DNA of 34,795 bases, from contig SUWL01000026.1 of NCBI GenBank assembly GCA_015061495.1, forward strand, positions 1 to 34,795. The letters are read 5' to 3'. Below are positions 8,392 through 15,359 of the stretch, piece after piece; positions within the stretch are counted from its first letter, which is position 1; every line of letters begins with the position of its first letter. The DNA is from Lentisphaerota bacterium (GTDB lineage: Bacteria > Verrucomicrobiota > Lentisphaeria > Victivallales > Victivallaceae). The position numbers and the translations under genes are program-made. Under the pieces are notes generated by a model that saw only the letters and a program-made list of their open reading frames with translations, ran no database searches and was not told where the DNA came from.

Positions 8392-8416
8392 CAAAATTAA
8401 AGGATTTTACCACAAA

Positions 8417-9955
8417 ATGAATATTGATGATACGATCAAAACCATTGAAAGTGCCATTCCGGAAGAGACCAAATATCAGGAGTGGCAGCCGATAAAAGAT
8501 ACCCTTGAATTGAATGATCCTCCGCTGTTTCCTGTGGAAGCATTACCGCCAGTTCTCCGGGATATGGCTGAAGGAATTTCCCTTTCCCGCAAAGTCCCGG
8601 CAGCAATGTCTGCCACGGCTGTTCTTGCCGCTGTGGGAATGGCAATCGGACGCAATGTCTATTTTCAGCGTAAACGCGGCTTTATCGGACGGGCTAATTT
8701 ATATGCGATCGTCTTTGCCGCCCGTGGTGAACGCAAATCTGTCACCTTCCGACCGGCACTTTTGCCGTTTTACAGTTGGATGAAGAAAAAAGACCCGGCA
8801 TACAAACAAAAAATCAAAGCATACCGCCGTAATCTTGCTTTGATGCAGAACTTGGAAACCGCATTGAGTAAACCGGGCTTGAAAGGAAATAAGCGTAAGG
8901 AATTCGCGGACGAATTGGCAATGCTTGAACATGAAATCGGCGAAATGCCCCGCAACCCGTGGTTTCTTGCCGATGATGCCACTCCGGAGGCGTTATTTAA
9001 GTTGATGAACGAAACCGGAGGAACTGCCGGGATATTCAGCGATGATGCCCGACTGGTGGTCAAGATGCTCCTGGGCAACGTTTACAGCAATTCCGGAGAG
9101 GGTCGGGAAGAGTTTTTGCTTCGCCCCTACGATGGTGAACAGCCTTTGATCAGACGGCGGGTCGGCACCGGCGATGATCATATCGACCGCCCCTGTATCG
9201 GAATGTTACTGATGCTGCAGACAGACTTCCTCAAAAAAATCGGAACTTCCGTATCGTTTTTTGACAGCGGACTGGCTTCACGATGTCTCTTTTGTTATCC
9301 TGAAAGCTGGGTCGGCAAACGTGATGAAAATGGCAATCTGCTCCGGGCGGACGATGATTACGAAATCCCATTTGAGGTCGATGAAAAGTATAATGCTTTG
9401 ATTTATGACCTGCTGGATAGAGCTTATGATTCAGATGATGCATTCTATTATACTTTGGACAAAGATGCTCTGAATGTGTGGCGTGATTTTTATCACGAGG
9501 TCGAAGCCGAAAGCTCTCCCGGTGGAAAATATGCCGATATGCAGGATTTTGCCATCCGTTATCCCACATCGTTATTGCGCCTGGCATTGTTATTGGCGGT
9601 CGTTGAGAGGAGTAAAAACATTTCCATAAAAAATATGGATAACGCGGTTAAGCTGATGCACTATTTTATGGCAAGTGCCAAACGCTGCAATGATGCTATG
9701 CGGCAGACCAATATTCCGGATAACGCTCGGAAGATAATCTCTTACTGGCACAGAAATCTGTCTGACCGCCCCCGTCCGGTTTCCATCCGGGAGTTGGAGA
9801 ACAGTATCGGGTTGCTCAAAAGCGAAGCAGAAGTTGCGTTGCAAGTTCTCATTGAACGCAACTACTGCCGGTATCTTCCGCAGGAGTCTAACGAGGGTAA
9901 AAAGGGCAGAAAGCCCAATCCGAAACTGGAAATAAATCCGCAGTTTTTTGAATAG
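8417..9955 (+). CDS. DUF3987 family protein (element replication helicase-like)
   Basis: The protein has 512 residues. The sequence around PPVLRDMAEGIS (44-55), the strand AIVFAARGERKS (97-108, in the place of a P-loop), WFLADDATPEALF, GIFSDDARL and RPYDGEQPLIRRR follow the DUF3987 pattern, an ATPase-like family seen next to primases in plasmids, prophages and integrative elements. The P-loop is degenerate (ARGERKS rather than a full GxxxxGKS). The last 80 residues look like a winged-helix DNA-binding tail (ISYWHRNLSDRPRPVSIRELENSIG). The start is ATG 8417 with AAAGGA about 12 bases upstream. It is downstream of the primase-like gene on the same strand, and the two probably replicate or maintain the same element. 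Confidence 0.75.
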   Translation: MNIDDTIKTIESAIPEETKYQEWQPIKDTLELNDPPLFPVEALPPVLRDMAEGISLSRKVPAAMSATAVLAAVGMAIGRNVYFQRKRGFIGRANLYAIVFAARGERKSVTFRPALLPFYSWMKKKDPAYKQKIKAYRRNLALMQNLETALSKPGLKGNKRKEFADELAMLEHEIGEMPRNPWFLADDATPEALFKLMNETGGTAGIFSDDARLVVKMLLGNVYSNSGEGREEFLLRPYDGEQPLIRRRVGTGDDHIDRPCIGMLLMLQTDFLKKIGTSVSFFDSGLASRCLFCYPESWVGKRDENGNLLRADDDYEIPFEVDEKYNALIYDLLDRAYDSDDAFYYTLDKDALNVWRDFYHEVEAESSPGGKYADMQDFAIRYPTSLLRLALLLAVVERSKNISIKNMDNAVKLMHYFMASAKRCNDAMRQTNIPDNARKIISYWHRNLSDRPRPVSIRELENSIGLLKSEAEVALQVLIERNYCRYLPQESNEGKKGRKPNPKLEINPQFFE

Positions 9956-10113
9956 GCTTTGTTCCTGATATGGGGAGATGATGTGGCGCCCCCAACCCAC
10001 TTCAAGAAAAGCAGAAAAACTTTTTTATTTACTTTTACCTGCCTTTGTCGGAAACAGGCGGCGGAAGGTGTCGGCATACTCATTTAAGTTGGTTGCAGAA
10101 GATAACCACAAAA

Positions 10114-10134
10114 GGGGTAACGATTTGTTACCCC
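10114..10134 (-). terminator. Weak intrinsic terminator after the zeta-like/small gene pair
   Basis: GGGGTAAC (10114-10121) pairs perfectly with 10127-10134 around GATTT. Read on the minus strand it is followed by TTTTG, so it could end the minus-strand transcript just after the small gene. The T run is short. It lies between convergent genes. Confidence 0.45.
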
Positions 10135-10152
10135 ATACTGACGGAGAGCCAA

Positions 10153-10341
10153 TCAGACAACAGCCGCTTCGGCTTTTTTCTGGGCACGGCGCTTGCGGAC
10201 AAGATATTTGGCAGAAACGATTTTTGGTCTGCCGTTTTTGTCTGCGATGACAGCTTTGTAACCGAGTTTGGCTTTGCGTTCCATTTCGGCATCAACGGCT
10301 TCCTGCATACAGGCGATGATTTTTTGCATATCTTCACTCAT
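10153..10341 (-). CDS. Small basic protein, possible antitoxin/partner of the zeta-like kinase
   Basis: The protein has 62 residues, with an acidic, helical N-terminal half and a basic C-terminal half (KYLVRKRRAQKKAE). No family was recognised. The start ATG at 10341 overlaps the end of the zeta-like gene by eight bases and has GGAGG about nine bases upstream, so the two genes are almost certainly co-translated. A small partner next to a zeta-type kinase suggests an antitoxin or accessory role. The order (kinase first) and the lack of similarity to epsilon antitoxins make this only an inference. It could simply be a conserved small protein of the element. Confidence 0.6.
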   Translation of the reverse strand: MSEDMQKIIACMQEAVDAEMERKAKLGYKAVIADKNGRPKIVSAKYLVRKRRAQKKAEAAVV

Positions 10342-10924
10342 TGTTGACTACCTCCATGATTCTTGAGTAAGTAACTTTGTCAATGATTTCAACAGGCTGT
10401 CCTTTGGTTCTTTCAAACACGGAAGCCACCATTCCTTGTTCGTTGTTGAAACAGAACGTCCGGTCGCATACTTCAGAGTACAAGAATAAGTTTTTGATAC
10501 TTCTGGGATAGCGGCGGACGATTGTCTCCGCTGGAACATTATGACCGCCCTGTTCAAATCTCTGTTGCACCCGGAACGCTGAAAATTCAGCACTGGGGAT
10601 ATAGAGATAGATCAAAACAACTTTCCAGCCATCTTGCTGCCATTGCGGTATCTGCGTCAAATATGACCGCCCGGAAAGAGTTGTTTCAAAGGCAAAAGTT
10701 TCTTTGTTCTCAATTTTCCGGTTCAGAGATTGCAAAAAAATCTTGCTTGCCTGCAACAGACCGGCTTCAAAGTTCAACGGGGACACGCCTTTGGCGATCT
10801 CATCGGCATTGATAAAGTTGTTGCACGATACGATCTTGGGGAGATATTGAAGTGCAAAAGTCGTCTTACCGGCACCATTCGGTCCGGCAACGATATAACA
10901 AATCGGTTGTTTTTTTGCACTCAT
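10334..10924 (-). CDS. Zeta-toxin-like P-loop kinase
   Basis: The protein has 196 residues from ATG 10924, which is chosen because GGAGGT lies upstream; the frame is open to 10984 but with weaker starts. The Walker A motif is GPNGAGKT (14-21), followed by NADEIAKG (39-46) with Asp41 in the usual catalytic position, and FAFETTLSG (about 74-82). This matches the zeta toxin/COG4185 predicted ABC-type ATPase group. True zeta toxins phosphorylate UDP-N-acetylglucosamine and block wall synthesis, but many members of this group have unknown substrates. It is the first gene of a two-gene unit with the 62-residue protein, beside the replication cassette, where a stabilisation role would fit. Confidence 0.85.
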   Translation of the reverse strand: MSAKKQPICYIVAGPNGAGKTTFALQYLPKIVSCNNFINADEIAKGVSPLNFEAGLLQASKIFLQSLNRKIENKETFAFETTLSGRSYLTQIPQWQQDGWKVVLIYLYIPSAEFSAFRVQQRFEQGGHNVPAETIVRRYPRSIKNLFLYSEVCDRTFCFNNEQGMVASVFERTKGQPVEIIDKVTYSRIMEVVNNE

Positions 10925-10940
10925 AATCGGTAATACCTCC

Positions 10941-10959
10941 ATTACGCTCCAAGCGTAAT
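10941..10959. promoter_or_regulatory. Palindromic operator candidate before the zeta-like gene
   Basis: ATTACGCT (10941-10948) is the exact reverse complement of AGCGTAAT (10952-10959), with CCA between. It spans the expected transcription start and abuts the -10 box and the ribosome site, a typical place for an autoregulatory repressor to bind. Confidence 0.55.
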
Positions 10960-10984
10960 ATAGCATAAAACCAACTTTTTTCAA
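10957..10984 (-). promoter_or_regulatory. Promoter of the zeta-like/small gene pair
   Basis: On the minus strand TTGAAA (10979-10984) is separated by 16 bases from TATATT (10957-10962), a near-consensus sigma-70 promoter. The start of transcription would fall in the palindrome at 10941-10959. Confidence 0.65.
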
Positions 10985-11040
10985 GTTGACCGCCTGATAC
11001 TCTGGAGCATAATGCAGGTGTTTTAAGTATTATTCTCCGG

Positions 11041-12732
11041 TTACTCCGTTTTTGGGGAATTTTTTCCGGTAAGCTCAAAATATGACGGAAGCTCGGGATC
11101 GGGTTCGTAGGAGAGAAATGCGATACTGTAAATGTCTGCATTGCGGGCCTTGATTGCGAGCTGAACTGTTTTGCCCTCAAGTTTGCGGACATCCGGACCG
11201 TAAGTTTTCCAGCGGGCAATCATGGCAATATCATCGCCGATTTCAGGCAGACTGTCTTCAAAAGTGTATCCCGGAATCGGGTTGCCGTTTTTATCACGCA
11301 ATTCAGCAATAAATCCGCCGAAAGCTCCTGTTGAAATATTGAGACTCAACCGTCCTCCTTTGAATTTGAAAAACGGAGAAGTGTAAGTACCTCCTTCAAT
11401 ACCGAAATTCAGTGAAACAAATCCGTCCATGCGTATGCGGTAGCGGCGTATGCGGGTACAGCTATCTCCCCAGTTGCCTTCCTGCGCATAAAAAGATAGT
11501 TCATCAGGTGCGCCGTGTCCGAATTTATTTCGGGTAGGAATCATTCCGATACAAACTTGACCTGAGCCATATACCCATGAATCATCCTGCGGAGGCGGAG
11601 TGAGCAGACTTTCGCCCCAGCCTTTGAATTTTTTACCGTCACGGGAGGCAATTATAACACTGTCTGTGGATGCAAGAGCATAACGCATCATTTTTTTGAC
11701 ATTATGTAATCTTGATTTCAGATTCGGACGGGAGAATATGCGGCAATTCCATTCAGATTCAGGGTCTTTGTGCGCAGTTCCTTCGTTGTATGGCGACGGC
11801 AGGTGCATCCCCGGTTTCATGGAGCCGTCATAATAACGCATGGGAAAGCCGAGCAGGATATGCGGAGCTCTGAAATAAGGACGGATTCCGTTTGTATAAA
11901 GTTCCTGTCCTTCGGCAAAAAGTTTATCAAATTTTTCATTGAATTCAAGTTTGCCTATCGGAGTGAAATTTATAAAATCTTCGGTAACATGGCACATGAT
12001 TGTCCGTTTCCATGTCGGACCGTCATTGCGGAAACCACGGTGATACAGACGGTATTTACCGATACTGTGGTCAAAAAATGCCTGATTTGCAGAGTCATAG
12101 CCGCTGTCCGGAGCAAGATTGAATCTGCCTGTTTTCTGTTTGAATTTGAAACCGTCAGCAGAAACAAAAAGATACATTGCATATTGTCCGGCTTTTTCAT
12201 TGGTGGCAATAAGTTTGTATTTTTCATCAACGGGACAGGCGGGATTTGTGTCATAAAAAGCGGTTGTTACACCGGGTATGACATTTGTCGCACCGTCTTT
12301 CATCAGATGGTCAGTCATTGAGTTGTCAAGAACAACATTATAGCCTTCTTTTGAAAGATTCACCTGACAGCGTTTGAAATTTATACCGTCAGTAGTTTCT
12401 GCAACGCACAGCACATAACGGTTATTGCCGGGGGTTGCTGCTGTTTCCAAACGAGCATGAGCGCGATAATAAAACAAATAACGCCTGCCGTCAAAAACAA
12501 TTGATACATAACTTGTATTATTACTGTCTTCATGCTTTTCGTCAGTAGTTAATACAATTTCTTCAGGAATAAGTTTATGAATTTGCTGACGGACATCTCC
12601 CTCAAGAGATTTTATGAAAAAGTTGTCAATGAAAAGTTCCCGTTTATTTCCAAGATTATATACCATTTTTGATTCTCCTGCAGCAGTAAAACATAAAAGG
12701 ATAACAATTGCAAATAACAGATTGATTTTCAT
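11041..12732 (-). CDS. Secreted beta-propeller glycosidase-like protein (GH32/GH43-type fold)
   Basis: The protein has 563 residues from ATG 12732, with GGAGAA upstream and a signal peptide (MKINLLFAIVILLCFTAAG). The frame is open further upstream, but an upstream start would bury the signal peptide. Repeated blade-like stretches (YVSIVFDGRRYLFYYRAH, YVLCVAETTDGINF, YAMYLFVSADGFKF, FFDHSIGKYRLYHRG, ALASTDSVIIASRDGKKF) suggest a five-bladed propeller of the kind in GH32, GH43 and related unclassified exported proteins of Planctomycetes and Lentisphaerae. Residues about 440-540 form a beta domain. Catalytic residues could not be assigned with confidence. It lies downstream of, and in the same direction as, a GntR/FCD regulator, which may control it in response to a sugar acid or similar ligand. 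Confidence 0.7.
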   Translation of the reverse strand: MKINLLFAIVILLCFTAAGESKMVYNLGNKRELFIDNFFIKSLEGDVRQQIHKLIPEEIVLTTDEKHEDSNNTSYVSIVFDGRRYLFYYRAHARLETAATPGNNRYVLCVAETTDGINFKRCQVNLSKEGYNVVLDNSMTDHLMKDGATNVIPGVTTAFYDTNPACPVDEKYKLIATNEKAGQYAMYLFVSADGFKFKQKTGRFNLAPDSGYDSANQAFFDHSIGKYRLYHRGFRNDGPTWKRTIMCHVTEDFINFTPIGKLEFNEKFDKLFAEGQELYTNGIRPYFRAPHILLGFPMRYYDGSMKPGMHLPSPYNEGTAHKDPESEWNCRIFSRPNLKSRLHNVKKMMRYALASTDSVIIASRDGKKFKGWGESLLTPPPQDDSWVYGSGQVCIGMIPTRNKFGHGAPDELSFYAQEGNWGDSCTRIRRYRIRMDGFVSLNFGIEGGTYTSPFFKFKGGRLSLNISTGAFGGFIAELRDKNGNPIPGYTFEDSLPEIGDDIAMIARWKTYGPDVRKLEGKTVQLAIKARNADIYSIAFLSYEPDPELPSYFELTGKNSPKTE

Positions 12733-12754
12733 TATATTCTCCGTTATGGGTGTT

Positions 12755-12867
12755 TTAATTAAGTTCTGTACGGTATTTTGCAAGGCAGTCTTCAATGCGT
12801 TTTTTCACATCGTCGGTGAGATTGCTTTGAGCGGAGTTACGGTTGCAGAGATAACTTTTTTTGCCAT
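12755..12867 (-). pseudogene. Possible short gene with a frameshift in a seven-A run
   Basis: From ATG 12867 the frame closes after 20 codons. One frame over, a 35-residue stretch runs to the TAA at 12755-12757 and has a protein-like composition (SNLTDDVKKRIEDCLAKY). Inserting one A in the A7 run (12856-12862 complement) would join the ATG to this stretch. It lies between the regulator and the propeller gene. It could be a decayed small gene or chance. Confidence 0.25.
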
Positions 12868-12890
12868 AGTTCAGTCCTTTATGTTATATG

Positions 12891-13541
12891 TTACAGATAA
12901 ATTATAAAATGTTTTTCCATGATGTTGGTAAATTCCTGGCAGGAGCAGTTTTCGAGAACCTCACAGATTTTAAGATGAGTCGGGATGTCGTCGCGCCACT
13001 TGCCGGACGGGTGCGGATTGGGGGCAAAAGCGGAATTCAGAATATTTTGAAATTGGTTTGCAATGTCATTGCCGCTCATGCTGAAAAGTTTTGAATGAAA
13101 ATCAATTTCATCCTGAATGGAGAGGATTTCTTTTTTTTCAGCTATTGCGCGGAGTTCAGCGATTTTTTCGGGGGTGCGGTTTTGCCAGATGAATTTAGCC
13201 ATGCCGAGTTCCATTATGACACGGATTTGCATAAATTGCCGGTATTCTTCTTTGGAGAAAAGTCCTGCTTTTGCGAGTTTGCTGACACTTTCAAAAGCAT
13301 TGAATTTGTGGCGCAGAAACATGCCTTTGCGCTTGCGGGATTCGATGACACCGAGAGTTTTCAAGCCGGAAATTCCTTCGCGCACGATATGGCGGCTGAC
13401 ATTGAGTTGAGAAGCGATTTCTTCTTCTTTGGGTAGAAGGTCGCCTGGGGCGAGGTGTTTGTTTTTTACATATTGCAGAATGCTCTCTGCGACGCCGTCT
13501 GCGAGAGTTGTGCTGCCGTTGAATCCGTCGATAAATTTCAT
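12891..13541 (-). CDS. GntR family transcriptional regulator, FCD (FadR) subfamily
   Basis: The protein has 216 residues. The N-terminal winged helix (about 12-75) contains LAPGDLLPKEEEIASQLNVSRHIVREGISGLKTLGVI, the standard GntR pattern. The remainder is the all-helical FCD ligand-binding domain, with a likely metal or ligand residue set including the H148-region DFHSKLF. Such proteins usually repress sugar-acid or amino-acid use genes and release DNA on ligand binding. A strong promoter lies just upstream, and two 9-bp direct repeats lie in the leader, which suggests autoregulation. It precedes the propeller glycosidase gene on the same strand, its most likely target. The ribosome site is weak (GAG). 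Confidence 0.9.
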   Translation of the reverse strand: MKFIDGFNGSTTLADGVAESILQYVKNKHLAPGDLLPKEEEIASQLNVSRHIVREGISGLKTLGVIESRKRKGMFLRHKFNAFESVSKLAKAGLFSKEEYRQFMQIRVIMELGMAKFIWQNRTPEKIAELRAIAEKKEILSIQDEIDFHSKLFSMSGNDIANQFQNILNSAFAPNPHPSGKWRDDIPTHLKICEVLENCSCQEFTNIMEKHFIIYL

Positions 13542-13554
13542 AAAAATACTCGTA

Positions 13555-13572
13555 TATGTTCAATATGTTCAA
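13555..13572. promoter_or_regulatory. Tandem TATGTTCAA operator candidate for GntR
   Basis: TATGTTCAA occurs twice without a gap (13555-13563 and 13564-13572), between the predicted transcription start and the gntR start codon. The location suits autorepression by the adjacent GntR protein, but the site is a direct rather than palindromic repeat. Confidence 0.45.
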
Positions 13573-13585
13573 CTTATTTTTAGAT

Positions 13586-13614
13586 AATATATTCTCTTGA
13601 AATTGAAAAGTCAA
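13586..13614 (-). promoter_or_regulatory. Promoter of the GntR regulator gene
   Basis: The minus strand has TTGACT (13609-13614), a 17-base spacer and TATATT (13586-13591), close to the sigma-70 consensus. It gives a leader of about 38 bases. Confidence 0.7.
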
Positions 13615-13912
13615 GTATTTTTTTTGCAGAAAAAGTGATTTTTTTATAAAACGGCAGAGGAGCAGTTGTTTAAAAAAGGGAGGGGGGCAGGGATTTGGTG
13701 CCATCCCATATAAAGAGCTGTCCATTATAAATTTACAATTAAATTATTCTCTTTTGCCGTTGCTCGAAACATAAAAGTTCTTCCCTCTTTGTTTTTTACA
13801 TCAACGCTGCAAGAAGTAATACATCATCCGTAATCCAATTTATCAAGCAAAAATTCACAAGGAGAATAATTTATATGTAACAAGTTGTCTATCATTAAGA
13901 TATACAGAATGG

Positions 13913-13938
13913 TACCAATTAACAGTACCAATTAACAG
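13913..13938 (+). repeat. 13-bp tandem duplication
   Basis: TACCAATTAACAG occurs twice back to back (13913-13925, 13926-13938), directly before the 23-bp repeat that flanks the larger array. Confidence 0.7.
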
Positions 13939-13958
13939 ACGTAAAAAAAGCCGTCAGA
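13936..13958 (+). repeat. 23-bp direct repeat, left copy (terminator arm)
   Basis: The sequence from CAGACGTAAAAAAAGCCGTC onward is identical over 23 bases to 14370-14392. The right copy forms one arm of the tRNA-Ala terminator; the left copy lacks the second arm. The two copies bracket the tandem repeat array. Confidence 0.75.
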
Positions 13959-13988
13959 TTTTCTGCAATATCTAAATCATAACGCAGT

Positions 13989-14369
13989 AGTCCGCCTTCG
14001 CCAAGGCTTCCGCCTTCATTTCATTCCGGCGGGACAAGTCCGGCTGGACAGACTTCCTGCGGCTGCTTTGCATCCGCTTTACGCCTTGTCAATCCACCCG
14101 CTGTTCGCGGGATGGCTTGCCCAGACGCTCAAATTTAAGGTCGCAGTCCGCCTTCATTTCATTCCGGCGGGACAGACTTCCTGCGGCTGCTTTGCATCCG
14201 CTTTACGCCTTGTCAATCCACCCGCTGTTCGCGGGATGGCTTGCCCAGACGCTCAAATTTAAGGTCGCAGTCCGCCTTCATTTCATTCCGGCGTGACAGA
14301 CTTCCTGCGGCTGCTTTGCATCCGCTTTACGCCTTGTCAATCCACCCGCTGTTCGCGGGATGGCTTGCC
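13989..14369 (+). repeat. Tandem repeat, three copies of a ~124-bp unit
   Basis: Units begin with AGTCCGCC at 13989, 14145 and 14269. Copies two and three are 124 bases apart. The first is 32 bases longer owing to two short insertions (18 and 14 bases), and the last is cut after TTGCCCAGACG. Each has an internal CCCGC/GCGGG hairpin and the TTCATTTCATTCCGGCG motif related to repeats at 8338-8391. The copies are nearly identical, so the expansion looks recent. Confidence 0.85.
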
Positions 14370-14376
14370 CAGACGT

Positions 14377-14408
14377 AAAAAAAGCCGTCAGAAAATCTGA
14401 CGGCTTTT
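14377..14408 (-). terminator. Intrinsic terminator of tRNA-Ala
   Basis: AAAGCCGTCAGA (14381-14392) pairs with 14396-14407 over 12 base pairs with a three-base loop. On the minus strand it is followed by a run of seven T, eight bases after the tRNA 3' end. A T run also exists on the other strand, so it could work in both directions. Confidence 0.85.
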
Positions 14409-14415
14409 GGAAGTC

Positions 14416-14492
14416 TGGTGGAGCAAAAGAGACTCGAACTCTCGACCCTCACACTGCCAGTGTGATGCTCTAGCCAACTGAGCTATTGCCCC
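14416..14492 (-). tRNA. tRNA-Ala (anticodon GGC)
   Basis: The 77-base minus-strand sequence starts GGGGCAATAGCTCAG and ends with ACCA, with CCA encoded. The acceptor stem GGGGCAA/TTGCTCC contains the G3-U70 pair that marks alanine tRNAs. The anticodon arm TCACA-CTGGCAG-TGTGA gives anticodon GGC, reading GCC. The T arm holds GTTCGAGTC. A promoter and a terminator flank it. Confidence 0.95.
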
Positions 14493-14513
14493 ATCGTTTT
14501 TTGTTACATTTCT

Positions 14514-14541
14514 AATATATCATTTTTTTACAACTTTTCAA
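14514..14541 (-). promoter_or_regulatory. Promoter of tRNA-Ala
   Basis: On the minus strand TTGAAA (14536-14541), a 16-base spacer and TATATT (14514-14519) lie about 22 bases upstream of the tRNA 5' end. Confidence 0.65.
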
Positions 14542-14560
14542 GCGAAGTTTTGAAAAAAAA

Positions 14561-15337
14561 TCAATTTTTTTCGCCGTTTTCACCGTTTTTTGCCTGAATA
14601 TTCCCGTTCTCCGGTTGAGATGTCAATTTTTTCTGCACAATAGCATCAATGATCGCATCACAATTTTGCTCTCTTTTCTGCAATTCGGCTTCCCAATGGG
14701 CTGTCCGGTGCTTCTGTGCTTCGATATTGCGCCGCATATCCTGCAGGCGGCGGCGGAAATCTTCCTGCACTTTTTGCCGCAAAAGCTGCTGTAATTGCTC
14801 CTTGTCTTTTCCGGGAACTGCATTGCGGCACTTCTCTGACAGTTGATCCAGTTCCTGGCGGCGCAATTTTTCCTGTTCATAAAATTCGGCGACCTTTTTC
14901 TGCATCACTTCCCGGTAACGCTCCGGGTTGCTCCGCTGAAGTTTGAGCAACTCCTTTTGTTCTTCCGGGGACAATCCGGAAAATACTCTCCACATCCCCG
15001 GACCGCGCATGGGTCTTTCCGGTTCCGCCGGGGCGGAGGGCAGGGCATTCCCGGGCTGCTTAACGGCTGTTTTCGGAGCTTCTTTTGCTGCCGGTTTCGC
15101 CGCTTGAGGTTGAGCGATTGCCGCTTTTTTCTTTAACGGAACGACTTTTTTTACCGCCCGGGGCGCATCTGCCGCCGGGGGAATAACGGTCATTCTGCCG
15201 GGTATCCCCGATTCCGCAAGCATCTGTTCTCCCGGATCCTGGATCTGCATCTCTCCGTAAAACAACTCGAGTTGGCATCCGGTGAAAAACAGTGCCATTA
15301 CCGGCATCAATAAAAGTGTCCAACAAAATTTTTTCAT
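14561..15337 (-). CDS. Coiled-coil lipoprotein of unknown function
   Basis: The protein has 258 residues. The N-terminus MKKFCWTLLLMPVMALFFTGC ends in a lipobox with Cys21, so it should be lipid-anchored after Lgt and signal peptidase II processing. A Pro/Ala/Lys-rich linker (about 60-105) is followed by a long charged helical region (about 112-235, LSPEEQKELLKLQRSNPERY onward) that looks like a coiled coil. The sequence does not match a family I can name. It is 22 bases after the one-span membrane protein and two genes after the ECF sigma factor on the same strand, so it is likely in that regulon and may sense or respond at the envelope. A clear ribosome site is missing. Confidence 0.75.
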   Translation of the reverse strand: MKKFCWTLLLMPVMALFFTGCQLELFYGEMQIQDPGEQMLAESGIPGRMTVIPPAADAPRAVKKVVPLKKKAAIAQPQAAKPAAKEAPKTAVKQPGNALPSAPAEPERPMRGPGMWRVFSGLSPEEQKELLKLQRSNPERYREVMQKKVAEFYEQEKLRRQELDQLSEKCRNAVPGKDKEQLQQLLRQKVQEDFRRRLQDMRRNIEAQKHRTAHWEAELQKREQNCDAIIDAIVQKKLTSQPENGNIQAKNGENGEKN

Positions 15338-15359
15338 AGTTCACTGCTGCCGTTCTCTA

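Larger units (their letters stand above)
8049..8416 (+). other. Structured intergenic region between primase-like and DUF3987 genes
   Basis: This gap of 368 bases has no convincing gene. It holds six successive hairpins (8062-8200), an A-rich stretch around 8264-8330 with CGACAAAATCGACAAAA, and two copies of a CCGGCTTCATTTC...GCCGCGACAAG repeat (8338-8391). An AAAGGA ribosome site at 8399-8404 serves the downstream gene. It could be the element's origin, a structured RNA, or a repeat insertion. Confidence 0.6.
13542..14415. other. Repeat-rich gene-free region next to tRNA-Ala
   Basis: These 874 bases lack a credible gene. From left to right they hold the GntR promoter (13555-13614), an AT-rich stretch with no clear signal (13620-13910), a 13-bp tandem repeat (13913-13938), a 23-bp copy of the tRNA-Ala terminator arm (13936-13958), the large tandem repeat (13989-14369), and the tRNA-Ala terminator (14377-14408). 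Open frames through the tandem repeat are periodic and not protein-like. Confidence 0.65.

Noticed and set aside
9978-10250. Small plus-strand gene after the DUF3987 gene
   Set aside because: It runs antisense into the small basic gene, has no ribosome site, and shows no plausible protein pattern.
14068-14262. Open frame in the tandem repeat
   Set aside because: It simply reads the repeat units periodically and does not continue into any unique sequence.
13989-14369. CRISPR array
   Set aside because: The repeats are directly joined units of about 124 bases with no unique spacers, and no cas gene is present.
6900-14416. Genomic island inserted at tRNA-Ala, ending at its 3' end
   Set aside because: The region lies on the correct side of the tRNA, but I found no copy of the tRNA 3' end near 6900-7050 and no integrase, so a tRNA-site insertion is not supported.
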